Part shown: positions 38,290 to 48,737 of the stretch, one piece after another
Layout: each line of letters begins with the position of its first letter
Position numbering within the stretch: the first letter of the stretch is position 1
Source: Bacteroidaceae bacterium
Lineage (GTDB): Bacteria > Bacteroidota > Bacteroidia > Bacteroidales > Bacteroidaceae
DNA length: 64,000 nucleotides
Assembly: GCA_024684455.1 (NCBI GenBank)
Contig: JAIKWU010000076.1
Span: 25,645-89,644, forward strand
Reading direction: 5' to 3'
The notes under the pieces: generated by a model
The model's input: only the letters and a program-made list of their open reading frames with translations
Databases searched by the model: none
What the model was told of the DNA's origin: nothing
Program-made: the position numbers and the translations under genes

Positions 38290-40287
38290 TTACTTGCTGA
38301 ATTTAGCACTGCGTGTCTTTCCGCTCACATTCCACGACACGATATAGATGCCAGTGGGAAGGTCGGCAACGGAGAGAGTTTCGCTGGCGCGGAAAGAGCG
38401 CAGACGTGTGCCGTCGGCTGCATAGACGGTTGCTGTGAAGGTAAGTTGAGCGGGGTCTTCTGCAGCGAAATGCAGTTGATGGAGCAGGGGGTTGTAGGCC
38501 ATTGCATAGGCTTCGGGCTCGGTCACGCTGGCGATGTCTGTTTCGGGTCCGTCGTCGGGAAGAGGCTCTGTTGGGGTGATTCGCCACAGCCGGTTGCCAC
38601 TCGATGAATTGGCAGCATTGGTGGTGTAACTGAGGATGGGCGTACCGTTGGCTGAACCGCCACCGCTGAGATTGGCTGTGTGTTCTGTAGCAGGATTGAT
38701 GAGGTTGTACAGTCCGTCGGTTCCTTGTGGACGGAGTGTCCAAAGTTGCCGCATATCAGTGCTGTCAGGAGTTGCTACACAGAGTTGAGTACCTACGTTG
38801 GTAGTTGCCGTCGATTCACCTTCGGTGGGGTCGCAAAGTGCCAGTCCGTCCATTCGGCTTTGGATGAAGAAATAGTCGCCGACAGGTGTTATGGTCCATT
38901 CCTGTGTCAGACGTTCTTTGTCGTCGGCCCATCCGCACACGTTGTCGTCGTTGCGGTCGAAGAGCGTCGATGTGCGTGAGTTGCGAATGGTGTAATAGTA
39001 GCGTTCAGCGTGGAAGGGTGGGGTAGGTTCTTTCACTCTCTTCGACTCAAATGCCGTTGCAAGCCAGTCGATGTGCTGGTCGATAAAATTCTTCAGGTCG
39101 GTGATGTACTGGTCGTACGACGAATAGAGCACTATTTCGTGGTACATGCGCGTCTGAATACCCCATTTCCGATAGTTGAGTTGCTGTGATTCTTGCAACA
39201 ATTCGGTGAGACTGTCAATCTTCTCAAAGAGAAAACCTTTCATGTTGCCGTCAACCACCTCTTTGAATCGGTTGCAGACAAGTCGCCCAAACCAAGGGTC
39301 CTGCCACATTCGGTTCACCCATTCCTTCATGTCTCCGTAGCCGTCGTTCGACATAAGGCGGCGCACGTTGCCGCTGATACGATAGTCATTGTCGTATGCG
39401 ATGTCGTAGTCCCACAATGGGCCGAAATATAAGGTGCTATCTTGACGGTCTTTATAGAAATAGGTGCTGTAGTAGCCGTCGATGTTCGCCGACACTTCGG
39501 TGGCAATCAACCAGTTGACAAGCGAAAGGGAATCGACCCAGTGGTGGTAGCCTTTCTCCGGATCGGTAAAGTCGTCACCGAAGAGCACCGTCTCAAAGTT
39601 ATTGATATAGTCGCGGATATATTGGTTTTGGCTCGAAGCGATTTCTTCTTCGTCAGGATAGTGTATTCGCACGGGCAGTCCGTGGCTCGACCAGAACGTG
39701 TTGCCGTCGGCAAAACCATCGACTTCGAGCAGGTAGCCTCCCGTGATGTCACTTGTCTCGGTGAGTGGATAGTCCTGCTCGGCGATGTTCACACGATGGG
39801 CCCTTACTTCCACCTGGTCGCTGATTTGGTAGTTGCCCTGGAATGTGCCATTGAGGGTAAGGTCGGCAAATATGGCTGCTGGGTTGTTTTTGAGTCCGAG
39901 CCATTCGCCCATCTCACGAGTGACGGCGTTGCGTATCAGTGTCTTGTCGGCAGCATTGGCCAGCAGCGTCCACTTCTTGGCACGTGCGTAACCCTTGCCC
40001 AGAAATTTCTGCTTGATAGGAAACTTGATCCTGTACGGCTTCTTCGCCAGCGACCACGTGGAATTGCCGCGTCCACGTATCGACACCGAATCGTAGCGCA
40101 CAACATTGTCCGTCTCGTTGACATACCACAGTGTCGAATTGATGTATTGTTCCTTGCTCGTGATGGCACGTCCATTTTCGGTCTGGATGTAGATATGGGG
40201 CAGGTTTGTCACACGTTCGTATGTCTGTCCGTGCATCTTAATTCCTGTCAACAGGCACAAAAGGAGCAGTATTTGGATTTTCTTCAT
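38290..40287 (-). CDS. CotH kinase family secreted protein with ricin-like region and C-terminal sorting-like domain
   Basis: SVSIRGRGNSTWSLAKKPYRIKF; WDYDIAYDND; RLWRITP...; ADLPTGIYIVSWNVSGKTRSAKFSK. Confidence 0.85.
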   Translation of the reverse strand: MKKIQILLLLCLLTGIKMHGQTYERVTNLPHIYIQTENGRAITSKEQYINSTLWYVNETDNVVRYDSVSIRGRGNSTWSLAKKPYRIKFPIKQKFLGKGYARAKKWTLLANAADKTLIRNAVTREMGEWLGLKNNPAAIFADLTLNGTFQGNYQISDQVEVRAHRVNIAEQDYPLTETSDITGGYLLEVDGFADGNTFWSSHGLPVRIHYPDEEEIASSQNQYIRDYINNFETVLFGDDFTDPEKGYHHWVDSLSLVNWLIATEVSANIDGYYSTYFYKDRQDSTLYFGPLWDYDIAYDNDYRISGNVRRLMSNDGYGDMKEWVNRMWQDPWFGRLVCNRFKEVVDGNMKGFLFEKIDSLTELLQESQQLNYRKWGIQTRMYHEIVLYSSYDQYITDLKNFIDQHIDWLATAFESKRVKEPTPPFHAERYYYTIRNSRTSTLFDRNDDNVCGWADDKERLTQEWTITPVGDYFFIQSRMDGLALCDPTEGESTATTNVGTQLCVATPDSTDMRQLWTLRPQGTDGLYNLINPATEHTANLSGGGSANGTPILSYTTNAANSSSGNRLWRITPTEPLPDDGPETDIASVTEPEAYAMAYNPLLHQLHFAAEDPAQLTFTATVYAADGTRLRSFRASETLSVADLPTGIYIVSWNVSGKTRSAKFSK

Positions 40288-40497
40288 AACATTTTGCGGT
40301 TTAACGGTTTAACGGTTTTGCATTTGTTGCATCACGCTGTAGTTGCCGCCTCGCATCACTGCATCTTGGGATGGCAAAGTTCGCCATTTTTTTTCAAATA
40401 ATGTGCACGCCCAGACGAAAAAGTATGATTTTCAGCGATTTTCATGCTTAAACAGAATTATTTTCGTACCTTTGCAGCGAACAAAAAGGTAAAAAGT

Positions 40498-42420
40498 ATG
40501 ACATTTGAACAGTTGGGCGTGTCGGAGGAGATACGCCGTGCGATTGAAGAACTGGGGTATGTAGAACCTATGCCCGTGCAAGAGCAAGTGATTCCCTACC
40601 TGCTCGGCAATAACAACGACGTAGTGGCTCTTGCCCAGACAGGAACAGGCAAGACGGCTGCTTACGGACTGCCACTGCTGCAGAAAATCAGCCTGAATGA
40701 AGGCATCGAGGAAACCAAATACGAAGGTATCCGTGTGCAGGCACTCATCCTCTCGCCTACACGCGAACTCTGTCTGCAAATCACCGACGACCTCAAGTCG
40801 TATTCTAAATACATTGACGGACTTCATGTCCTCGCTGTCTATGGAGGTGCAAGCATCGAGTCGCAGATACGCCAGTTGAAAAAAGGCGTGCAGGTTATCG
40901 TCGCCACGCCTGGCCGACTGGTTGATCTCATGGAGCGCGGTGTGGCACGTCTCGACCACGTAGAGAACGTCGTGCTCGACGAAGCCGACGAGATGTTGTC
41001 AATGGGCTTCTCCGAAAGCATCGACACCATTCTCGAACGTGTACCCAAAGAGCGAAACACCCTGCTCTTCTCCGCCACCATGAGCCGCGAAATCGAGCGC
41101 ATCAGCAAGAACTATCTGCACGATGCAAAGGAAATCGTCGTCGGCAGTCGCAATGAAGGCGCTGAAAACGTCAACCACATCTATTATCTCGTGCAGGCAC
41201 GCGACAAGTACAATGCCCTTAAGCGTATTGCTGACTATTATCCCGAAATCTATGCCATCATCTTCTGCCGTACACGCATGGAGACACAGGAAATCGCCGA
41301 CAAACTCATTCGCGACGGCTACAACGCCGAGTCGCTTCACGGTGAACTCTCGCAGGCACAACGCGACCTAACGATGGGAAAGTTCCGCAACCACCATATC
41401 CAGTTGCTCGTCGCTACTGACGTAGCAGCCCGCGGACTTGATGTCGATAGCCTCACCCATGTCATCAACTATGGCCTGCCCGACGACATAGAAAGTTATA
41501 CACACCGCTCAGGACGAACGGGACGTGCCGGCAAGACGGGAACGAGCATCTGCATCATTCACGTAAAGGAACGCCACAAAGTACGCGCCATCGAAAAGCA
41601 GATTGGAAAGGAATTTGTCGCAGGTAACCTACCGTCGGCACAGGAAATCTGCCAGAAGCAATTGATGAAAGTCATCGACGACATTGAGAAGGTGGAAATC
41701 AATGAAGAGATGATTGCACCCTTCCTGCCCGACATCTACCGTAAGTACGAACTCATGGAGAAAGACGACATCGTCAAGAAAATGGTATCAATGGAATTCA
41801 ACAAGTTCCTCAACTACTATAAAAACGCACCTGAAATCATTCAGCCGACGGGCAACGGACGTGAACAAGCCGATGTTGTTTCCAAGCGACGTAAAGGCGG
41901 TGAGCGACGCAGCGAAGGTCGCCAGCGCAGCGGTGAGGCTGAACCAGGCTACACACGCCTCTTCATCAACATCGGCAAAATGGACCGCCTCACCCCACGC
42001 GCCTTCATGGGATTCCTCAATCGCGTCAGCCGCGGTCAGCAGTTCCAAATAGGCCGCATCGACCTGATGAAGACGTTCTCCTTCTTCGAAGTGCCCAGTG
42101 AACAGGCACAGGCTGTTCTCCACACCCTCAACCACGCTGAATACGATGGCCGTCCCGTCAACGTCGAAATCACCGAGAAGTCAGGCGGTGGAAAAGCACA
42201 AAGTTTCAGGCGTAGCGAACGTCAGCAGCATCCAGCCGAACGTCGTATGGAGAAAAAATCAAAGCGCCAGCCACGCCAGCAGGACGACAATCCGTTTCCA
42301 CCCGACTATCCCTTCCCCAAGAACAAAAAAGGCCGTCCAGAGTGGGCACAATTCTTTGAAGGACAAGTAGAAGAACAACCCTTCTACGGACAATTCACCA
42401 AAAGGAAAAAGAAAAAATAA
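40498..42420 (+). CDS. deaD: DEAD/DEAH box RNA helicase with C-terminal RNA-binding domain
   Basis: AQTGTGKTAAYGLPLL, VLDEADEMLSMGF, HRSGRTGRAGKTG; DbpA-like RNA-binding C-terminus and basic tail. Confidence 0.94.
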   Translation: MTFEQLGVSEEIRRAIEELGYVEPMPVQEQVIPYLLGNNNDVVALAQTGTGKTAAYGLPLLQKISLNEGIEETKYEGIRVQALILSPTRELCLQITDDLKSYSKYIDGLHVLAVYGGASIESQIRQLKKGVQVIVATPGRLVDLMERGVARLDHVENVVLDEADEMLSMGFSESIDTILERVPKERNTLLFSATMSREIERISKNYLHDAKEIVVGSRNEGAENVNHIYYLVQARDKYNALKRIADYYPEIYAIIFCRTRMETQEIADKLIRDGYNAESLHGELSQAQRDLTMGKFRNHHIQLLVATDVAARGLDVDSLTHVINYGLPDDIESYTHRSGRTGRAGKTGTSICIIHVKERHKVRAIEKQIGKEFVAGNLPSAQEICQKQLMKVIDDIEKVEINEEMIAPFLPDIYRKYELMEKDDIVKKMVSMEFNKFLNYYKNAPEIIQPTGNGREQADVVSKRRKGGERRSEGRQRSGEAEPGYTRLFINIGKMDRLTPRAFMGFLNRVSRGQQFQIGRIDLMKTFSFFEVPSEQAQAVLHTLNHAEYDGRPVNVEITEKSGGGKAQSFRRSERQQHPAERRMEKKSKRQPRQQDDNPFPPDYPFPKNKKGRPEWAQFFEGQVEEQPFYGQFTKRKKKK

Positions 42421-42426
42421 ACCGAC

Positions 42427-43389
42427 ATGAAAGTTTTTTAGCACGTACAAGACCTCGGCGACCTCAGCGCAGCCCTGAAGGAAGCCCAGCATATCAAGCA
42501 AGATCGTTTTCAGTATCAGCACCTCGGACGCAACAAGACTGCCCTGCTCATCTTCTTCAACAACAGCCTCCGTACCCGTCTTTCCACTCAGAAGGCTGCT
42601 ATGAACCTCGGCATGAACGTCATTGTGCTCGACGTTAACCAAGGCGCTTGGAAACTTGAAACAGAGCGAGGTGTCATCATGGATGGCGACAAGAGCGAAC
42701 ACCTGCTCGAAGCCATTCCCGTCATGGGCAGTTACTGCGACCTTATCGGTGTGCGTTCCTTCGCCACGTTCGAGAGCCGAAAGGACGACTACGAAGAGAA
42801 AATACTTAACCAGTTCATCCGCTACAGCGGCCGACCCGTCTTCTTCATGGAAAGTGCCACAGTACATCCGCTGCAGGCCTTTGCCGACCTGATCACCATC
42901 GAAGAATACAAGCGTAGCCAACGTCCCAAAGTTGTACTGACGTGGGCACCTCATCCCAAGGCACTGCCGCAAGCCGTGCCCAATTCCTTTGCCGAATGGA
43001 TGCGGGCAGCCGACGTAGATTTCGTCGTCACACATCCTAAAGGCTACGAACTCGACCCACAATTCGTCGGTGACGCCCGTGTCGAATACGATCAGATGCG
43101 TGCCTTCGAGGGTGCCGACTTCATTTACGCGAAAAACTGGAGTTGTCCAGGAGTGACACGCCCCGAGGACTATGGCAAAGTTCTCTCCACCGACAGTTCG
43201 TGGACCGTAGATGCCGCCCACATGGCAGTGACCAACAATGCCTTCTTCATGCATTGTCTGCCTGTGCGCCGCAACATGATTGTCAGCGATGACGTCATCG
43301 AGGCACCCACCAGCATAGTCATTCCTGAAGCAGCCAACCGCGAAATTTCCGCACAGGTAGTCCTGAAACGGATGCTGGAAACGCTCTAA
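42427..43389 (+). pseudogene. argF': N-acyl (acetyl/succinyl) ornithine carbamoyltransferase with in-frame TAG at codon 5
   Basis: Frame-continuous MKVF*HVQDLGDLSAALKEAQHIKQDRFQYQHLGRNKTALLIFFNNSLRTRLSTQKAAMNLGMNVIVLD...; TAG at 42439-42441. Confidence 0.8.
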
Positions 43390-44637
43390 ATGATCGAGTC
43401 TTTCTCCACACACACCTTCTCCAACGGTCTTCGTCTCATTCACATGCCAAGTCCAACCGACGTGGCCTACTGTGGCATGGCCATCGATGCCGGAACGCGC
43501 GACGAAGAACCTTCGGAATATGGTATGGCTCACTTCTGTGAGCACATGCTCTTCAAAGGTACTCAGCACCGCCGAGCCTGGCACATCCTCAATCGTATGG
43601 AGGCAATAGGCGGCGACCTCAATGCCTACACGACCAAGGAGGAGACCTTCGTCTATGCTGCCTTCATGCGTCAGCATCTGCAACGTGCCGTTAATCTCGT
43701 CATGGACATAGTCTTCAACAGTACCTTTCCACAGCATGAGATTGACAAAGAGGTCGAAGTCATCACCGAAGAAATAGACAGTTACAAAGATACGCCTTCT
43801 GAACTTATCTTCGACGACTTTGAAAACATACTTTTTCCGCAGCATCCTCTCGGTCACGATATACTCGGTCAGCCCAATCACGTGCGTAATTTCCGCACCG
43901 ACGATGCCCTGCGATACTACCATCGCTACTATCGGCCTGACCGAATGGTGCTATTCGTTTTCGGACGTTATGACTTCAAAACATTAGTGCGCATCGTTAC
44001 TCGTGAACTGGAACATGCAACGTCTCATCTACAATTCCCTGATTCTTCGTACTTCGTACGCCCGATTACCTCTATTTTGCCCATTCATCCCATTACTAAG
44101 ACCATCGACAAACACACTCACCAGTCGCACGTCATGATGGGATGTCGTGGGTATGCCAGTGACGACCCACGCCGCATCGCACTCTATTTTCTGAACAATC
44201 TTATCGGAGGTCCTGGCATGAACTCGTTGCTCAATGTCAGCCTACGTGAACACAAAGGACTCGTCTATACCGTCGAGAGTACGCTGACCAATTATACCGA
44301 CACTGCCACGTTCAGTATCTATTTTGGCTGCGACAAAGACGATGTCGAACATTGCGTTGCACTTGTTCGGAAAGAACTCATCCGTCTGGCAGAGACACCG
44401 CTTACTCAGCACCGCTTCGATGCTGCTATTCGACAAATTCGTGGACAAATCGGTGTGGCTTGCGACAACTTCGAAAACTATGCCCTCGACATGGCAAAAT
44501 CATACCTACACTACAACCGTTTTGAAAACCTCGACGACATCTATAGCCATTTGGCATGTCTCACGCCTTTGCAACTGCAACAGGTAGCAAAAGAACTATT
44601 CACCGACGACAATCTTTCTCTGTTAGTCTATCAATAA
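43390..44637 (+). CDS. M16 (insulinase) family peptidase
   Basis: GMAHFCEHMLFKGT (HxxEH), downstream glutamate region. Confidence 0.94.
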   Translation: MIESFSTHTFSNGLRLIHMPSPTDVAYCGMAIDAGTRDEEPSEYGMAHFCEHMLFKGTQHRRAWHILNRMEAIGGDLNAYTTKEETFVYAAFMRQHLQRAVNLVMDIVFNSTFPQHEIDKEVEVITEEIDSYKDTPSELIFDDFENILFPQHPLGHDILGQPNHVRNFRTDDALRYYHRYYRPDRMVLFVFGRYDFKTLVRIVTRELEHATSHLQFPDSSYFVRPITSILPIHPITKTIDKHTHQSHVMMGCRGYASDDPRRIALYFLNNLIGGPGMNSLLNVSLREHKGLVYTVESTLTNYTDTATFSIYFGCDKDDVEHCVALVRKELIRLAETPLTQHRFDAAIRQIRGQIGVACDNFENYALDMAKSYLHYNRFENLDDIYSHLACLTPLQLQQVAKELFTDDNLSLLVYQ

Positions 44638-44672
44638 TTAGACAAATAAGATGATAATATAAGGTAAAAACA

Positions 44673-46352
44673 ATGAAATACTTACATTTTCAACCCAAAA
44701 TAGTACAGTGTCTGCAGAATTATAGCAAGCAGAAGTTCACCGCTGACCTCATGGCAGGCATCATTGTCGGCATCGTTGCCCTGCCACTCGCCATCGCTTT
44801 CGGTATTGCGTCTGGCGTGTCGCCCGAGAAAGGCATCATAACGGCCATCGTAGCAGGATTTGCCATTAGTGCCTTCGGTGGTAGCCGCGTACAGATTGGT
44901 GGCCCCACAGGCGCGTTTATCATTATCATCTATGGCATCATCCAGCAGTATGGACTCGAGGGTTTAGCCATCGCCACCGTACTCGCTGGAATTTTCCTCA
45001 TCCTCCTCGGCATTACCCGTTTGGGCACCATCATCCGCTACATCCCTTATCCCATTGTGGTAGGCTTCACCAGCGGTATTGCACTGACCATCTTCACCAC
45101 GCAAATTAAAGACCTTTTCGGTTTGCAGATTACAGGAGAAGTGCCTGCAGACTTTATCTCTAAATGGGTCGTCTATGCCCAGAATTTCAGTACGATTGAT
45201 GTTGCCACCACGCTCATCGGCATCTTCTCGGTGGTCATCATTGCCCTGATGCCTATGATATCGAAGAAAGTACCAGGATCACTCGTAACCATTATTGTGA
45301 TGACCATCGTCGGTGTTATTCTCACCAACTACTTCGGCATTCATGTCGATACTATCGGCGACCGCTTCAAGATTGACCCGAGTGTGCCTGAGGCCGTTGT
45401 ACCTGAACTCACATGGGAGCGTATGAAAGGCCTTGTCACGCCAGCCATCACCATCGCCATTCTCGGTGCCATCGAGAGTCTGCTTTCGGCTACCGTCGCT
45501 GATGGTGTCATCGGTCACCGTCACAATAGCAACCAAGAACTCATCGGACAGGGCATTGCCAACATACTTTCGCCCATTTTCGGCGGTATTCCCGCAACGG
45601 GTGCCATTGCACGCACGATGACCAATATCAACAATGGTGGAAAAACGCCCGTGGCTGGCATCATTCACGCCATCGTCCTGCTGCTCATCTACTTCTTCCT
45701 CATGCCTCTGGCCGCCTATATTCCTATGGCTTGTCTGGCCGGTGTACTCGTGATGGTCAGTTACAACATGAGTGGCTGGCGCACTATTCGACAACTGATG
45801 CGCAATCCCAAGAGCGATATCATTGTCTTGTGGCTCACCTTCCTGCTCACCGTTATCTTTGACCTCACCGTAGCCATCGAAGTGGGTATCATCCTGGCCT
45901 GCTTCCTCTGTATGCGTCGTATGGCCGAAACTACACAAGTGAGCGTACTCACCGAGGAAATCGACCCCAATGAGGAAAACGAAATCAATCCGCTCAACCT
46001 CGAGCACCTCAGCATCCCGAAGGGTGTCGAAGTGTACGAAATCAACGGACCATACTTCTTCGGTGTGGCTTCAAAGTTTGAAGACATGATGGTACGCATG
46101 AAGGAAAAGCCTCGTGTCCGCATCATCCGAATGCGCAAAGTGCCCTTCATCGACTCCACTGGTATGCACAATCTGCAGAACCTCATCGAACAGAGCCACC
46201 GCATGGGTATCACCATTATCCTTTCAGGTGTAAATGAGCGTGTACGTTCCGTACTTGAACACAACCGCTTCGACAGCCTTATTGGTACAGAACACATCTG
46301 CGCCGATATCAACATCGCACTGGACGTTGCAAAGGAAAAATTAAAAATTTAA
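44673..46352 (+). CDS. SulP family inorganic anion transporter with STAS domain
   Basis: FTADLMAGIIVGIVALPLAIAFGIASGVSPEKGI; C-terminal STAS VPFIDSTGMHNL. Confidence 0.96.
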   Translation: MKYLHFQPKIVQCLQNYSKQKFTADLMAGIIVGIVALPLAIAFGIASGVSPEKGIITAIVAGFAISAFGGSRVQIGGPTGAFIIIIYGIIQQYGLEGLAIATVLAGIFLILLGITRLGTIIRYIPYPIVVGFTSGIALTIFTTQIKDLFGLQITGEVPADFISKWVVYAQNFSTIDVATTLIGIFSVVIIALMPMISKKVPGSLVTIIVMTIVGVILTNYFGIHVDTIGDRFKIDPSVPEAVVPELTWERMKGLVTPAITIAILGAIESLLSATVADGVIGHRHNSNQELIGQGIANILSPIFGGIPATGAIARTMTNINNGGKTPVAGIIHAIVLLLIYFFLMPLAAYIPMACLAGVLVMVSYNMSGWRTIRQLMRNPKSDIIVLWLTFLLTVIFDLTVAIEVGIILACFLCMRRMAETTQVSVLTEEIDPNEENEINPLNLEHLSIPKGVEVYEINGPYFFGVASKFEDMMVRMKEKPRVRIIRMRKVPFIDSTGMHNLQNLIEQSHRMGITIILSGVNERVRSVLEHNRFDSLIGTEHICADINIALDVAKEKLKI

Positions 46353-46401
46353 TTATTAGTAGTTAAAGGTACGAATGTATCTCCTGTAGGGACGGTTGTT
46401 T

Positions 46402-46507
46402 GTACCACCGCAGAGGTACTTTAGTTTCACTGCGGTGGAACTTTTGTATCGGCGCAGTGAAATTTTAGTACCACCGCAGTGAAACAACTGTACCACTGCG
46501 GTGAGGA
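46402..46507. repeat. Palindrome cluster B2: five 18-bp units at 22-bp period
   Basis: Starts 46402, 46424, 46446, 46468, 46490: GTACCACCGCAGAGGTAC, GTTTCACTGCGGTGGAAC, GTATCGGCGCAGTGAAAT, GTACCACCGCAGTGAAAC, GTACCACTGCGGTGAGGA; degenerate sixth half-unit TTGGTAC. Confidence 0.95.
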
Positions 46508-46701
46508 CACTTTGGTACAAAAGTTTATTGTTCAGGAATGATGGATTTCCTCCATTGCTTTGCGTATATCGAACTCACCTTAAATAATAATTATATTTTT
46601 TTCTTTTTTAAATTCTTTATTGATGTTGTTAAGTTGTTGATAGTGCGGAAAACTTTTTACGTATTTCTTTGGTCGTTCAGTTATTGTTTTGAGAGTCAGA
46701 G

Positions 46702-46978
46702 TTATCCACATTATTATCAACAAAATTGATTGATTCAAATTACTGATAATTAGACTGATATAAGTATTTATCAACACCCTGTTGAAAATTGTATCTGTGT
46801 ATAAAAAAACACGTTTTCGGGTGTTGAAAACCTTTTGAAAACGTGTGGAAAAGTGAATGAAAAAAAACGGTAATTATTTTTGGTCGTCTTTTTTAAATGT
46901 CGGTATAGATTTTTTGCTGAAAAATGCAAGAATAATTTTTCAAAACTTATCAACAGTTTATTGACAGGGTTATCAACA
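46702..46978. other. oriC: Candidate replication origin: DnaA-box-like cluster in AT-rich DNA
   Basis: TTATCCACA at 46702; TTATCAACA at 46714, 46768, 46947, 46970; TGTGGAAAA (reverse TTTTCCACA) at 46844. Confidence 0.55.
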
Positions 46979-46979
46979 A

Positions 46980-47174
46980 CTACGATCGGATAAGTTGCAT
47001 GAATTTGTCGTGAAGTCGGGCGACTTCGTCGTCGCTGAAACTTGAAAATTCTTCCTTAATGAGTTGCAGAAATGCTTGCTCGGCACGAGTTCGCATCTGG
47101 GCTTTACCTGCTCGCAAACCTGCGCTGAGTTCGTTTTTCGGAAGTAGTTGTCGGTTGAAGTTGCCGTCGCTCAT
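46980..47174 (-). CDS. Small conserved-looking protein, function unknown
   Basis: 64-aa ORF MSDGNFNRQLLPKNELSAGLRAGKAQMRTRAEQAFLQLIKEEF. Confidence 0.6.
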   Translation of the reverse strand: MSDGNFNRQLLPKNELSAGLRAGKAQMRTRAEQAFLQLIKEEFSSFSDDEVARLHDKFMQLIRS

Positions 47175-47341
47175 CTTGATAAGGTTTTATCAATGGTCAA
47201 TTAACAATTTGAAAGGAAGTTATGGGGACGAATGATTGAGGTGCTCAAAAGTATTGTCCCTATAACTACCCTATAAATTCTAAAATATAACAATGAACAA
47301 TTAACAATCCTCCCCCTTGGGGGAGTTAGAGGGGGTCTTGA

Positions 47342-48199
47342 TCAGAGTTGGATTCGCTGAACATCAATGTGTATTCCCGAACTTCGTTCGCCTACCCGTA
47401 ACCTTTCATTGTCGAGGAAGAGTGCTGCCTGTTCGCGGAATCGGGTTGGCGACTCGGTCGTGAAGAACTCACAGGTGCTGCCTGTAGAAAGACGGGCATC
47501 GAGGTCGGTGTGTCGCTTGAGATAGTCGTCAAGTGCTGCAGCAACGTATTCACCTTGAGGTACGAGGCGAATGTGAGGTGGTACGAATTTCTTGATTTTA
47601 TGGAGCAGGAGTGGATAGTGGGTGCAGCCGAGGATAATGGTGTCGATGACAGGGTCGAGTGCAAGCAACTGCTGAAGGCTGTCGCGAACGAAGAAATCGG
47701 CTCCAGGGCGGTCGTATTCTCCGTTTTCCACCAGACTTACCCACATCGGTGCAGCCAGTCCAGTGACAACAGCATCGGGCCACAATTTATGGATTTCGAG
47801 GTCGTAACTCTCGCTGCGGATGGTACCTTCGGTGGCAAGTACGCCTATGTGGTGGTTGTGAGAGAGTGTGCCGACGACTTCGGCTGTGGGTCGTATGACA
47901 CCGAGCACGCGGCAGTCGGGTCGTTCGTTGGCAATAAAGGTCTGCTGGATAGTGCGCAGTGCTTTGGCCGAGGCGGTGTTACATGCAAGGATGATGAGCG
48001 GACAATCCATGTCGATGAGTCGCTTCACGGCTTGCAACGTAAACTCATAGACTACGTCGAACGAGCGTGTTCCATAGGGAGCACGGGCGTTGTCACCGAG
48101 ATATGCATAATCGTACCTTGGCAGACGACGGCGCAACTGTCCGAGAATGGTCAGTCCGCCGTAACCGCTGTCGAAGACTCCAATTTTGCCCATTTTCAT
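47342..48199 (-). CDS. murI: Glutamate racemase
   Basis: IGVFDSGYGGLTIL; LACNTASAKALR; LGCTHYPLL. Confidence 0.97.
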   Translation of the reverse strand: MKMGKIGVFDSGYGGLTILGQLRRRLPRYDYAYLGDNARAPYGTRSFDVVYEFTLQAVKRLIDMDCPLIILACNTASAKALRTIQQTFIANERPDCRVLGVIRPTAEVVGTLSHNHHIGVLATEGTIRSESYDLEIHKLWPDAVVTGLAAPMWVSLVENGEYDRPGADFFVRDSLQQLLALDPVIDTIILGCTHYPLLLHKIKKFVPPHIRLVPQGEYVAAALDDYLKRHTDLDARLSTGSTCEFFTTESPTRFREQAALFLDNERLRVGERSSGIHIDVQRIQL

Positions 48200-48735
48200 T
48201 TCAAGTGATTGAGCACGTCGGCCGATACGTCGGTGCCGATGCTGCCGTTGATGAATGGATAGGCATTTTGGTCGGTGTTGACGATAAAGGCATATCCTTG
48301 CTTCATGCCGACCTGTTGAATTGCCTCGTTGAGTTTTTCGTACAAGGGCGACATCACTGACTTTTCATTTTCTTCAAGCAGTTCACGGGCTTCTTTCTTG
48401 AATTGCATCGCTTGTTCCATCAATGTCTGCAGTTCCTTTTGACGTTTCAGCAAGATGTTTTCGGGAAAGGTCTGCTGTCCTTCGACATATTCGGCATAGG
48501 CTTTAGCAAACTGCTCTTCGCTGCGGTTGAGTTCGTTCTGATAGGCAGCACGCAGTTCGTCAATCCGATGCTGAGCCTGCTGATAGGCAGGCATGGCATG
48601 GAGGACTTCGTCGTAAGAAAGATAACCGAAACGGACAGGTTGCTGAACTGCTGTCTGTGGTGCAGTTTCAGTCTGTGCATACATAGGGCTCAGACAGCCC
48701 ATGCACAAGATGAGTATCAAGATTTTTTTCATCAT
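48196..48735 (-). CDS. OmpH/Skp family periplasmic chaperone
   Basis: Signal peptide; FGYLSYDEVLHAMPAYQQAQHRIDELRAAYQNEL...; C-terminal YAFIVNTDQNAYPFINGSIGTDVS. Confidence 0.88.
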   Translation of the reverse strand: MMKKILILILCMGCLSPMYAQTETAPQTAVQQPVRFGYLSYDEVLHAMPAYQQAQHRIDELRAAYQNELNRSEEQFAKAYAEYVEGQQTFPENILLKRQKELQTLMEQAMQFKKEARELLEENEKSVMSPLYEKLNEAIQQVGMKQGYAFIVNTDQNAYPFINGSIGTDVSADVLNHLK

Positions 48736-48737
48736 AG

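Noticed and set aside
42259-43923. 554-aa minus-strand ORF
   Set aside because: Antisense to deaD, argF' and the M16 peptidase, all of which have clear family motifs; ORF has no recognisable domain.
47312-47338. CCTCCCCCTTGGGGGAGTTAGAGGGGG as a mobile element
   Set aside because: Only a fragment of the common CTCCCC/GGGGAG intergenic repeat type; too short to call an element.
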